IMG/VR virus record: IMGVR_UViG_3300008459_000202 | Location: 1-32,780 of that record | Strand: one strand, 5' to 3' | Length of the DNA stretch: 32,780 nucleotides | Origin: a virus | Shown here: piece by piece, positions 23,833-30,471 of the stretch | How the letters are laid out: every line of letters starts with the position of its first letter | Position numbering within the stretch: the stretch's first letter is position 1 | Translations under genes and position numbers: made by a program | Notes under the pieces: generated by a model | Databases searched by the model: none | What the model was told of the DNA's origin: nothing | The model's input: the letters and a program-made list of their open reading frames with translations, nothing else

Positions 23833-25752
23833 GTGGCAACGACCAACAAATATCTTAAAGGCGATTTGCCTATTGTCATTAGTACCAATATTCCTACAGC
23901 ATTGGTTAGATACCAACGAGATGATTTTGCTGCTAGTTATGCAATAGGTAATACACCATGGCTGTCCGCTGCTTCTGACAATAATCGTATTAGTCGTATT
24001 ACTACGACATACCAGAAGGAACGTATTGACCAGAGCTCAACTACTGGTGAACAATCCCTTACTAACTGGTGGCTACGTTCTGCTACATCATGGCATCATG
24101 GTGCTGGCGAAAGATATTACGACGCTGACACTAGTGATCTATTTAGATTCTATGAATCTAATAACATTGACCCATGGACACTTGGTGAGCTAAAGCTTTT
24201 ATCTGCAACCACAAATGTAAATAACTCTGCTGCTGCATATCAACCAACCACGGTTAATGGTGGAACATTTTTTATTCAAGATGCAACACTTAAATTTTAT
24301 AGTCAATCAACTGGATCGATTACCAGTATAACTATTGCTGCTGGTGTTGTGCCACAGAAGCTAACAACTGATGGAATCTATGCCATTGTTGGAACCAATA
24401 ATGGTATTTATGATGTAACTACCGCTGGTGTTTCTCGCAAACTTTGGGATGCACCAACTCACCCATCTGGTGGCTGGACTGTGCAAGCAATTTCTTATGT
24501 GAAAGAACGTATTATTGTCGGTGCTTTAGAAGGAACTTCCTATGTTGGTGTGTTTGAAGGTTCACGCACATACAGCACTCCAACACCAAAGTTCGATCAA
24601 AACCATAGAATATTTCAAACATTTGATACTCAAGCAGTTATTAATTCAATAACTGAACTTCCTTCATCAGTTGTTGTTGGCTATACACAAGGCTCTATAT
24701 CAAGAGTGCAGATGTATACAATTAATCCAACCAATCCTTTGGCTGCGCTTACAGATCCAACAATCATTGCAGAACTACCTAGAGGTGAAACACTTAACCA
24801 GATAAGAACATACCTTAATGAGTTCGTAATCCTTGCAACAACTAAAGGATTACGTGTTGGAACTATTGGAAATGATGGGCAATCATTTTCATATGGACCA
24901 CTTAATCTTGAAGGCAATGTCTCCGACATTGCATTTGATGAGTCATATGTATACGCAAGTAGATCTGAAATTATATCTGGCTCTGCTGGATTGTGGCGTC
25001 TTAACCTTGGTCAAGTTGTTGAAAACGGTTATGCATATGCAGCTGATTTAGTAACAGATAGTAATCCACCTAACGGTGTTGCCTTTATTGGAAACTCTGG
25101 ATTAAAATTTATAACATCTTCAACTGGCGTGTGGACACAACATGCAACAAATCTTGCTACATCTGGTTATTTAAAATCTGGATGGATTCGATGGGGTACT
25201 ACCGAAAGAAAGCAACCAGTTAATCTTACCATTTCATCTGTTCTTGGTACTGGTGGTGTATTAGGTATGGAAGTGGTTGATCAAACAGATCAATCTATAT
25301 CTATTGGTTCCCTGCCTTTAGGTCAATCAGTTGAGGTTGGGTTATCTGGATCTGTTCAACCAGCTGATCATTTTGAAATTACATTTAACTTTACACGTAA
25401 TACATCAGATGCTACTAAATCACCAATACTTGAGACGTGGCAAATACGTGCATTACCTGCACCGTTAAGATCAAGAACACTTACAATACCACTACTATGT
25501 TACGAAGAAGAAAGAGATCCTAATGGCAATGTTAGAAACTCAAACCCATGGGACAGGGTCTCATACCTTGAACGTATTGAACAAAATGGTGGAGCAGTCT
25601 TATACCAAGACTTTTCAAGTGGAGAAGAAAGAGTCTGTGTTATCCGTGCTATTCAGTTTGAGCAAGCAGCACCTCCCACTTTTGCGAGCGGGTTTGGAGG
25701 AATAGTAACTATTCAGTTGCAAACTATTGACACTGAAATTGCTGTTCAATGA
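23833..25752 (+). CDS. Large tail-associated protein, 639 aa
   Basis: Starts with GTG 23833 after GGGG. The N-terminal third contains aromatic-rich segments (NWWLRSATSWHHGAGERYY and RFYESNNIDPWTLGELKLL) of a kind I associate with minor tail or nozzle proteins of actinophages. The middle consists of repeating short beta strands (VVGYTQGSISRVQMYTI, VILATTKGLRVGTIG), suggesting a beta-propeller. The end is again beta-rich. Its size would fit a tail nozzle (T7 gp12-like role), but homology is not shown here. It lies after the lysis cassette, overlaps the next gene by 4 bases, and belongs to the same late transcript. Confidence 0.65.
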   Translation: MATTNKYLKGDLPIVISTNIPTALVRYQRDDFAASYAIGNTPWLSAASDNNRISRITTTYQKERIDQSSTTGEQSLTNWWLRSATSWHHGAGERYYDADTSDLFRFYESNNIDPWTLGELKLLSATTNVNNSAAAYQPTTVNGGTFFIQDATLKFYSQSTGSITSITIAAGVVPQKLTTDGIYAIVGTNNGIYDVTTAGVSRKLWDAPTHPSGGWTVQAISYVKERIIVGALEGTSYVGVFEGSRTYSTPTPKFDQNHRIFQTFDTQAVINSITELPSSVVVGYTQGSISRVQMYTINPTNPLAALTDPTIIAELPRGETLNQIRTYLNEFVILATTKGLRVGTIGNDGQSFSYGPLNLEGNVSDIAFDESYVYASRSEIISGSAGLWRLNLGQVVENGYAYAADLVTDSNPPNGVAFIGNSGLKFITSSTGVWTQHATNLATSGYLKSGWIRWGTTERKQPVNLTISSVLGTGGVLGMEVVDQTDQSISIGSLPLGQSVEVGLSGSVQPADHFEITFNFTRNTSDATKSPILETWQIRALPAPLRSRTLTIPLLCYEEERDPNGNVRNSNPWDRVSYLERIEQNGGAVLYQDFSSGEERVCVIRAIQFEQAAPPTFASGFGGIVTIQLQTIDTEIAVQ

Positions 25753-25970
25753 TAGACACTAATAAATTATTAACACTTGTTGGACCAGATCAAAGAAGTG
25801 AGCTAGTAACGAAAGTTCGTATAGCTCTTAATGTTGCTGGAGATGACCTGCTTGATGCTCCCCTACAGGAAATATTAAAAGGGTTGCAGCGTCGCTATGA
25901 CATCCCAGCAGTCGGGTGCATCAATATAGCCACGCTGGATGCGCTCGCAGTTGCTCCACCAGAATGGTAG
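25749..25970 (+). CDS. Small peptidoglycan-binding-like protein, 73 aa
   Basis: ATG 25749 shares ATGA with the preceding stop. The whole protein resembles one PG_binding_1-type helical domain: VRIALNVAGDD, then LQEILKGLQRRYDIPAVGCI, then IATLDAL, matching the pattern of two helices, an FQ-like turn, G-x-I and T-x-x-AL. It lacks a catalytic domain. It might assist the M15 lysin encoded 2 kb upstream or act as a virion wall-binding part. It is the last gene before the strong late terminator. Confidence 0.6.
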   Translation: MIDTNKLLTLVGPDQRSELVTKVRIALNVAGDDLLDAPLQEILKGLQRRYDIPAVGCINIATLDALAVAPPEW

Positions 25971-25976
25971 GGCTAG

Positions 25977-26014
25977 AAAAAGAGGGGGATCTTAATTGAT
26001 CCCCCTCTTTTTTT
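25977..26014. terminator. Strong bidirectional intrinsic terminator
   Basis: A perfect 15-bp inverted repeat (25977-25991 and 25998-26012) with a TTAATT loop. The stem core is GAGGGGGATC / GATCCCCCTC, flanked by A5 on the left and a T7 run on the right. It can therefore stop the late transcript on + and the small - strand gene at 26017-26157, whose stop codon lies only 3 bases away. Confidence 0.95.
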
Positions 26015-26016
26015 AT

Positions 26017-26157
26017 TTAATAAGCAGACTTATCTTTTTTTAATATTCTTATTGCCCAATCCAACCCTTGATTAAACCCATCCATCCAGTCTTTGTCCTT
26101 ATGACCTTCGGGAAGATGCGTCTTCGCATCTTCTATTCTTTTAATGAACTCTTCCAT
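26017..26157 (-). CDS. Small protein on the opposite strand, 46 aa
   Basis: The only likely - strand gene. The start is taken as ATG (complement of 26155-26157); a TTG at 26206-26208 would add 17 residues. The product is charged and helical, with the segment KDKDWMDGFNQGLDWAIRIL, whose WMDGFNQG-type motif looks like a conserved small phage protein, although I cannot name it. A GAAAG run (complement of 26161-26165) precedes the start. It faces the late operon and shares the bidirectional terminator. A regulatory role at the early/late boundary is inference. The ORF contains a perfect palindrome (26112-26133), a reason for some doubt. Confidence 0.5.
   Translation of the reverse strand: MEEFIKRIEDAKTHLPEGHKDKDWMDGFNQGLDWAIRILKKDKSAY
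26112..26133. repeat. Perfect 9-bp inverted repeat
   Basis: GAAGATGCG (26112-26120) and CGCATCTTC (26125-26133) around a TCTT loop. It lies inside the - strand ORF and is followed on + by a T-rich stretch (TATTCTTTTAA), so on + it resembles a second intrinsic terminator backing up the one at 25977-26014. Confidence 0.6.
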
Positions 26158-26168
26158 ATATCTTTCAC

Positions 26169-26186
26169 GGCTCGCCTGAGCGAGCC
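26169..26186. repeat. GC-rich 7-bp inverted repeat ahead of the - strand gene
   Basis: GGCTCGC (26169-26175) and GCGAGCC (26180-26186) with a CTGA loop. On + it is followed by TTTCCC, a weak terminator-like tail. On - it lies about 11 bases before the small gene's ATG, where it could affect translation or serve as an operator. It is the third hairpin within about 210 bases. Confidence 0.6.
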
Positions 26187-26284
26187 TTTCCCTCCCACCA
26201 CCCCTCAACCCTATCAGATTATTGGTAAGAATTACATGCGTGTCGTTGCCAGAGAATGTCAGTGGCTTGGTTTATTATCATACA

Positions 26285-26476
26285 ATGAATGAACTTCCTC
26301 CTCATAGATCGTATAGCCAGTTATCTACTTGGCAATCTTGTCCTCAAAAATACTATCTAAGCAAAGTGGCTATGGTTCCAGAGAAGCCTGCGGTATATCT
26401 TGCTGCTGGTTCTGCTGTCCACTCCATGTTGGAGTGGTTAAACCATGAGCTCTACAAGAAGCAACTTGACAATTGA
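26285..26476 (+). CDS. Cas4/RecB-like nuclease, N-terminal fragment gene
   Basis: 63 aa from ATG 26285 (MNELPP). The sequence SYSQLSTWQSCPQKYYLSKV followed by PEKPAVYLAAGSAVH is the typical start of Cas4/RecB-family exonucleases. C19 matches the first Fe-S ligand and H46 in GSAVH matches catalytic motif I. The frame stops at TGA 26474-26476 (after YKKQLDN), where a full-length enzyme would continue. The matching C-terminal part is encoded at 26653-27330. The two parts are separated by a zinc-ribbon gene in a third frame, so this is not a simple frameshift. The fragments may assemble into one nuclease, or this one may be a remnant. Its clean ends and intact motifs favour function. Confidence 0.75.
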   Translation: MNELPPHRSYSQLSTWQSCPQKYYLSKVAMVPEKPAVYLAAGSAVHSMLEWLNHELYKKQLDN

Positions 26477-26672
26477 CCAGCGTGGTATACCAAGTAATGA
26501 GTGTATCAATTGTGGATCAAACATACAGGTTATTCGTGCAATCTTTAGCAACTATGAATTGGTTATGTGGTTTCTTGATTCCTTCTGTGCGAACTGTGGT
26601 TCGCCAATGACAGCACCTACCCCTGTGGATAATCCTGATTACAAGGAAGAAGATGACAATGACCTCTATTGA
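26445..26672 (+). CDS. Zinc-ribbon-like protein between the nuclease fragments
   Basis: 75 aa. ATG 26445 sits within the N-terminal nuclease gene, seven bases after GGAGTGG, and the frame overlaps the C-terminal nuclease gene by 20 bases. Two CxxC knuckles, C20-x2-C23 and C48-x2-C51 (ECINCGSN, FCANCGSPM), 24 residues apart, would form a zinc ribbon. The C-terminus is acidic (DYKEEDDNDLY). The partner or target is unknown. A structural link for the two nuclease chains, or an independent nucleic-acid-binding regulator, are possible. Good ribosome site and tight overlaps support translation. Confidence 0.75.
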   Translation: MSSTRSNLTIDQRGIPSNECINCGSNIQVIRAIFSNYELVMWFLDSFCANCGSPMTAPTPVDNPDYKEEDDNDLY

Positions 26673-27330
26673 TTTGACACAGAAGTGGCTTGAGGTATTT
26701 AATGATGCCGTCAAGGAGACCGAAGAGAAATCTGGTATTCCCTCGACAGAGTGGAAGACCGCTGGGCGCAAGACCACCTCGCGCCCAGACGGAGAAGACC
26801 TATCGTTTTGGCAGAGCGATGGGCTCAAGCAGGTAGAGGCGTATCAGAAATGGTATGAATCTTCTGGTTGGAAAATTGCTACTATGCCTGATGGTCGTCC
26901 TGGAATTGAATGGGCTGCTGATGTTCACTTCGGGGGAACACCAGTTCGCTTTATTGTTGATGCGATCTACCAAGTAGGGGAAGACTTGGTAATCGTTGAT
27001 TACAAGACAGGTTCCAGGACACCATTCGGTATGATTCAGGCAGGCTTATATGCCTCTGGTATTGAAAAAGCTTTAGGTGTACGCCCTAAGTGGGGTGCAT
27101 TCTTTATGACTAGACAAGGTGTGCTTGACGATCTTATAGATCTGTCGCACTTAACAATAGATTATTTTGATTATGTATTTGGTGCAATGAACCATTCGGT
27201 ATTGAACGGATGGTTTCCACCATCTGTAGGTGATTCATGTCGGATGTGTTCCTTTCAAGATAAATGCCCAGCAATGGGCTCCGTAGATTTCCCACTGCAA
27301 ATACCAACAACCAAGGGAAAGAAAGGATGA
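26653..27330 (+). CDS. Cas4/RecB-like nuclease, C-terminal catalytic fragment
   Basis: 225 aa from ATG 26653; ATG 26659 has better spacing from AAGGAAGA. It carries the PD-(D/E)XK core: D103 in FIVDAIY, D116 and K118 in IVDYKTG, and the Q129/Y133 motif (MIQAGLYA). The end holds C196, C199 and C205 (CRMCSFQDKC), matching the three C-terminal Fe-S ligands of Cas4-type enzymes. The N-terminal part with the first Cys and motif-I His is absent here but encoded at 26285-26476. The enzyme would process DNA ends during recombination-dependent replication. It is followed by a 149-aa gene and a RecA/DnaB-fold ATPase. Confidence 0.85.
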   Translation: MTMTSIDLTQKWLEVFNDAVKETEEKSGIPSTEWKTAGRKTTSRPDGEDLSFWQSDGLKQVEAYQKWYESSGWKIATMPDGRPGIEWAADVHFGGTPVRFIVDAIYQVGEDLVIVDYKTGSRTPFGMIQAGLYASGIEKALGVRPKWGAFFMTRQGVLDDLIDLSHLTIDYFDYVFGAMNHSVLNGWFPPSVGDSCRMCSFQDKCPAMGSVDFPLQIPTTKGKKG

Positions 27331-27336
27331 ACATAG

Positions 27337-27786
27337 ATGACTGAATCTAAGTTCTCATATACAGGCAAGCTAAACAGCACAGACCTATTCACTGTCCGAG
27401 GTGATAGTGCTCAAGAGTTTGCTACCAATATGATTGCTGCTATCGAAGCAATCAAGTCAGCAACAGAACTACAGATCGCTTTAGGTGGTCGTGGTGGTAT
27501 GACATCAATGGATAAAACAGTACAAGCATTAACCAATGCTGGATTAAATCCAACAGTGGTTAGCTCTGGACCTACATCTATTGAGGTAGTCAAAGATAAG
27601 TATGGAAATGAATGGACATATGGACATCCAGATGCTCCAGATCTGCCAGATGGTCGTGGCAAGTATGCCAAGAAGAAGGGTACTAGCAAGGCTGGTAAAG
27701 CGTATGTAGGTTGGTTTGATCCTTCTAAGGGACCAAAGCCATTTACAGTAGGCGCAGTCGAAGCCGAAACAATCTGGACTAAGTAA
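27337..27786 (+). CDS. Replication-module protein of unknown function, 149 aa
   Basis: ATG 27337 after AAAGGA. The N-terminal 60 residues (FSYTGKLNSTDLFTVRGDSA, then AATNMIAAIE-like helix) look like a small alpha/beta domain. The C-terminal half is polar and Gly/Lys/Pro-rich with YGNEWTYGHPDAPDLPDGRG and GKAYVGWFDPSKGPKPF, a motif I associate with proteins next to nucleases and helicases in actinophages. A single-stranded DNA binding or recombination accessory role is plausible from position, but no OB-fold signature can be shown by eye. Confidence 0.65.
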   Translation: MTESKFSYTGKLNSTDLFTVRGDSAQEFATNMIAAIEAIKSATELQIALGGRGGMTSMDKTVQALTNAGLNPTVVSSGPTSIEVVKDKYGNEWTYGHPDAPDLPDGRGKYAKKKGTSKAGKAYVGWFDPSKGPKPFTVGAVEAETIWTK

Positions 27787-27789
27787 TAT

Positions 27790-28623
27790 ATGCGTACCTT
27801 ATTGCAGGTAGTAGGTGTCGAATCTCCAGCAGGGCATGCCCTTCCAGAGATTCTTCCTCAACTCACTGGTAACCAAGTTGTATTCCGTCAGGCACAACTA
27901 CACTTGGTAGCAGCACAACCAGGTGGTGGTAAAACCATGCTTGCTTTATGGTACGCAATTACATCCAAGACTCCAGCCCTTTATTTTTCAGCAGACTCTG
28001 ACTCTCGAACGATTGCTCTTCGTGCAGGCGCAATCCTAATGGACAAGTCGGTAACTGATGTTGAAAGAATGATGGACTCGGAGGCATCTGTTCTCCTAGA
28101 AGATGCTCTGGCTGATGGTGCAGCACATGTTCGATTTAGTTTTGATCCATCTCCTTCTTTACAAGATATTGAAGAAGAGATCGAAGCTTGGATTGAATTG
28201 CACGGTGCTCCACCTTCAGCGATTTATATTGATAACTTAATGAATGTCGCTGCAGTCAGCGACAATGAATGGACAGCATTGCGTGATGCAATGTCTGCGT
28301 TCCACTACATGGCTAGAGAATATGAATCAGCATTCATAGTTCTACACCATGTATCTGAGAATGAGAAGATGTCTAAGCCTAACTACCCAGCACCACGCAA
28401 AGCTTTAATGGGTAAGGTTTCAGCCTTACCTGAATTGGTGTTGAGTGTGGCGTTAGATGCTATTGGTAATGTGTATCGAGTTGCAGTTGTAAAGAATCGC
28501 CATGGTAAGGCAGATCCAACTGCAGAAAATTATGTAACTTTATCTGTTGAGCCAAGTCATATGAGTTTATATAACTCACCTGCTGAATTACAAAGAGCAA
28601 GGACTATGCGCCAATGGCAGTAA
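27790..28623 (+). CDS. RecA/DnaB-fold ATPase, probable replicative helicase
   Basis: 277 aa, with Walker A AAQPGGGKT (41-49), an acidic SADSDSR segment after strand 2, Walker B AIYIDN (144-149) and FIVLHHVSEN (182-191), which resembles motif H3/H4 of DnaB-like helicases or RecA-like AAA_25 ATPases. It is shorter than bacterial DnaB and lacks its N-terminal domain, as in many phage helicases. The ribosome site is poor, so translation may be coupled to the gene 4 bases upstream. It overlaps the next gene by 10 bases. A helicase role with the primase parts at 30142 and 31200 is inferred; a RecA-like recombinase is the alternative. Confidence 0.78.
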   Translation: MRTLLQVVGVESPAGHALPEILPQLTGNQVVFRQAQLHLVAAQPGGGKTMLALWYAITSKTPALYFSADSDSRTIALRAGAILMDKSVTDVERMMDSEASVLLEDALADGAAHVRFSFDPSPSLQDIEEEIEAWIELHGAPPSAIYIDNLMNVAAVSDNEWTALRDAMSAFHYMAREYESAFIVLHHVSENEKMSKPNYPAPRKALMGKVSALPELVLSVALDAIGNVYRVAVVKNRHGKADPTAENYVTLSVEPSHMSLYNSPAELQRARTMRQWQ

Positions 28624-29135
28624 TAGAACTAACTGAAGACGAAATCATGGATGCTCTTAGGTTTATCCACAGGGTGAGAGCAAATAAAAAGGAGTTTGAT
28701 GTCACGGATCGCAAGTTTGATAAAAACAATTCGTCTTATTCCGTTAATCTTATGGGTAGGTTGGGTGAGGTGGCGGCTTCTAGGCTCCTTCGGATACCGA
28801 CGGATGAAACGATTACGCCTGGCGGTGATAACGGACATGACCTCATATCAGTATTGGGTAAATCTATACAGGTTAAGACGTCAACATTACCGCAATTAAT
28901 ATTTAATGCACCAGAATTATTTGTTTCAGATGTGGCTGTACTTGTAAAGTTTTCTGGGGATAAACAACTTCCACATGTGGATAGTTTGTTTGATGTTATT
29001 GGTTGGACAACACGAGAAAATTTTCTTGCTAATCATTACTTACATGACTATGGTTACGGCACTCGATTAGTAATGGATGCTAATCAACTACAACCGATAG
29101 AGGTGCTTGTTAATGAAATATCCAGACTTCACTAG
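28614..29135 (+). CDS. PD-(D/E)XK-like nuclease domain protein, 173 aa
   Basis: ATG 28614 overlaps the helicase-like gene. The motif set GRLGE (E52), then GHDLI (D76) and IQVKTS (Q86-x-K88), fits the E...D...(E/Q)xK core of PD-(D/E)XK nucleases, with Gln in place of the second acid as in some restriction-like enzymes. No specificity can be read. It may cut host DNA, process phage DNA or act as a restriction-type factor. It overlaps the WhiB gene by 23 bases. Confidence 0.65.
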   Translation: MAVIELTEDEIMDALRFIHRVRANKKEFDVTDRKFDKNNSSYSVNLMGRLGEVAASRLLRIPTDETITPGGDNGHDLISVLGKSIQVKTSTLPQLIFNAPELFVSDVAVLVKFSGDKQLPHVDSLFDVIGWTTRENFLANHYLHDYGYGTRLVMDANQLQPIEVLVNEISRLH

Positions 29136-29388
29136 TGCAACTTGCAGAGGTATCGGAGTAGATTTTTTTTATCAAGAACACAGCACTGCATCCAGTAGTG
29201 AAGAACGGAAAGCTAAAGCAATCTGTAAGGAGTGTCCAGTAATGCAAGCTTGTTTAGAGTGGGGTATTGCTCACGAATCATTTGGTATATGGGGTGGCAC
29301 TTCACCTAGAGAACGAATGAAAATTAGAAGAAAACTTGGTATAGAAGTTGAACAGATATTAGTGAATCATTATGTCAACACCAAGTAA
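29113..29388 (+). CDS. WhiB-family Fe-S transcription regulator
   Basis: 91 aa from ATG 29113 after GAGGTG (a TTG at 29107 is in frame). C11, C38, C41 and C47 (CKECPVMQAC) form the [4Fe-4S] signature, followed by GIWGG (58-62) and a basic C-terminus (RERMKIRRKLG) for DNA or sigma-factor contact. WhiB proteins are confined to Actinobacteria and their phages, which is the strongest host indicator here. Known phage WhiBs can repress or mimic host WhiB regulators bound to the primary sigma factor. Here it overlaps both neighbours, in the early module. Confidence 0.93.
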   Translation: MKYPDFTSATCRGIGVDFFYQEHSTASSSEERKAKAICKECPVMQACLEWGIAHESFGIWGGTSPRERMKIRRKLGIEVEQILVNHYVNTK

Positions 29389-29725
29389 ACGTAAAGGTTC
29401 TCAATACGAACGCGACGTAGCCAAGTGGCTAGTCGCTAATGGTTTCCCTTGTGCTGAGCGGGCGTATGGTGCTGGTCGGCATGATGATGTTGGTGATATT
29501 GATGGCATAGATGGTGTTGTAGTAGAATGTAAGAATGAAAAAAAGATAGATCTCTCTGGGTATCTGAAAGAGTTAGACAATGAAATGACTCATGCAGATG
29601 CAGAGACTGGCGTGGTGCTAGTAAAAAAGCGTGGCACTACAAATGTCTCAGAGTCGTATGCAGTAATGCCAGCGCAACTCTGGGTCGATCTGCTAAAACA
29701 GGCAGGTTACAATGGACATAGATAA
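29372..29725 (+). CDS. Holliday-junction-resolvase-like nuclease, 117 aa
   Basis: Starts at ATG 29372, 17 bases within the end of the WhiB gene. The pattern KGSQYERDVAKWL (E13), GDIDG (D42) and VVECKN (E52-x-K54) is that of small PD-(D/E)XK Holliday junction resolvases (Hjc-like) common in actinophages. It would resolve branched DNA before packaging. The RAYGAGRHDDVGD segment preceding the active site also fits. A second junction-cutting candidate, endonuclease VII-like, lies at 32162-32449. Confidence 0.82.
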   Translation: MSTPSKRKGSQYERDVAKWLVANGFPCAERAYGAGRHDDVGDIDGIDGVVVECKNEKKIDLSGYLKELDNEMTHADAETGVVLVKKRGTTNVSESYAVMPAQLWVDLLKQAGYNGHR

Positions 29726-29763
29726 CAAGGTGACAGTTAGTTATCAGATGAAAAGAGGTAACT

Positions 29764-30141
29764 ATGCGGTTGAAGATAATGACCGTATTAAGTATGTTGA
29801 TAGTGATATCAACACCAGCGTTAGCCACATCCCCAGTTCTAACAGTGGAGAAAGTTCTCCCGACATTGAACAAGGAAGAAGCTTTAATGTTGGCAATAAG
29901 CACGGTAACAACAGACAAACGAGAGGCTGCTTGTGCGAAGAAGATTGCGTACAAAGAGAGCCGTTACAACATCGACTCGTACAACAAATCGAGTGGTGCT
30001 CGTGGAGTATGGCAGTTACTCTGGGGAAAACCAGGGTGGTCCATACTCAAACAGACATCAGAAGCACACAAGTATGTGCTTCATCGATACGGAACTTGGT
30101 GCAAGGCTTGGGAGTTCCATCAAGAAAGGAATTGGTATTAA
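29764..30141 (+). CDS. Secreted lytic transglycosylase-like protein, 125 aa
   Basis: ATG 29764 after AAAGAGG. A classic signal peptide occupies residues 1-22 (MRLKIMTVLSMLIVIS, then TPALA before the cut). The mature part contains AYKESRYNIDSYN (E65 as candidate catalytic acid) and SSGARGVWQLLWG, the characteristic segments of the SLT/lysozyme-like fold, followed by EAHKYVLHRYGTWCKAWEF. It should cut glycan strands in the wall. It lies in the replication module, 6 kb from the lysis cassette, so a role other than late lysis is possible. It is shorter than typical SLT enzymes, close to a minimal domain. Confidence 0.82.
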   Translation: MRLKIMTVLSMLIVISTPALATSPVLTVEKVLPTLNKEEALMLAISTVTTDKREAACAKKIAYKESRYNIDSYNKSSGARGVWQLLWGKPGWSILKQTSEAHKYVLHRYGTWCKAWEFHQERNWY

Positions 30142-30471
30142 GTGAATCAACCTGAATTTCTAGAAGCAGTTTTTAATCATTATGGTTTAACCTTGCCACA
30201 AGGGGAGAAGTCTATTCTCTGTCCAGTGCATGATGATTCTCGTAAGTCTGCTTCAGTTAATTCAGAGAAGGGTGTCTGGGTATGTTATGCATGTCATGGC
30301 AGTGGCTCTGGTATACAGATAGTCATGGCTCGTGAGAACTTAACATACCCAGAAGCTCGCAAGTGGGCAGAAAAAAATATAGGATCAGAGAAGAGTAAAG
30401 AGTTTGCCACGCCAATGCGTGGCAGACGACGAACTAATGGACGGTGGACACCACCAAGATTGCGTAAGTGA
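30142..30471 (+). CDS. DNA primase zinc-binding (CHC2-like) protein
   Basis: Begins with GTG 30142 directly after the preceding stop, with AAAGGA upstream. The zinc motif C27-x2-H30 ... C48-x2-C51 (CPVHDDSRKSASV and WVCYACHGSG) is that of the CHC2 domain that reads the template in DnaG-type primases. The basic C-terminus (RGRRRTNGRWTPPRLRK) could bind DNA. It has no TOPRIM domain; that is encoded separately at 31200-31844, with two genes between. Together they would rebuild a primase. Confidence 0.87.
   Translation: MNQPEFLEAVFNHYGLTLPQGEKSILCPVHDDSRKSASVNSEKGVWVCYACHGSGSGIQIVMARENLTYPEARKWAEKNIGSEKSKEFATPMRGRRRTNGRWTPPRLRK

Noticed and set aside
26236-26292. An 18-aa leader-peptide ORF overlapping the nuclease start
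   Set aside because: It has a poor ribosome site and no codon run suggesting attenuation.
26285-26672. A frameshift as the cause of the split nuclease
   Set aside because: After the stop at 26474-26476 the N-terminal frame has further stops, and about 180 bases of unrelated sequence, with their own zinc-ribbon ORF, separate the halves. This indicates an insertion or replacement.
29712-30155. A 147-aa frame overlapping the whole transglycosylase gene
   Set aside because: The other frame has a signal peptide and a recognisable SLT-like domain, while this one has no sensible composition or homology signal. It is probably a shadow, though its start does overlap the previous gene.
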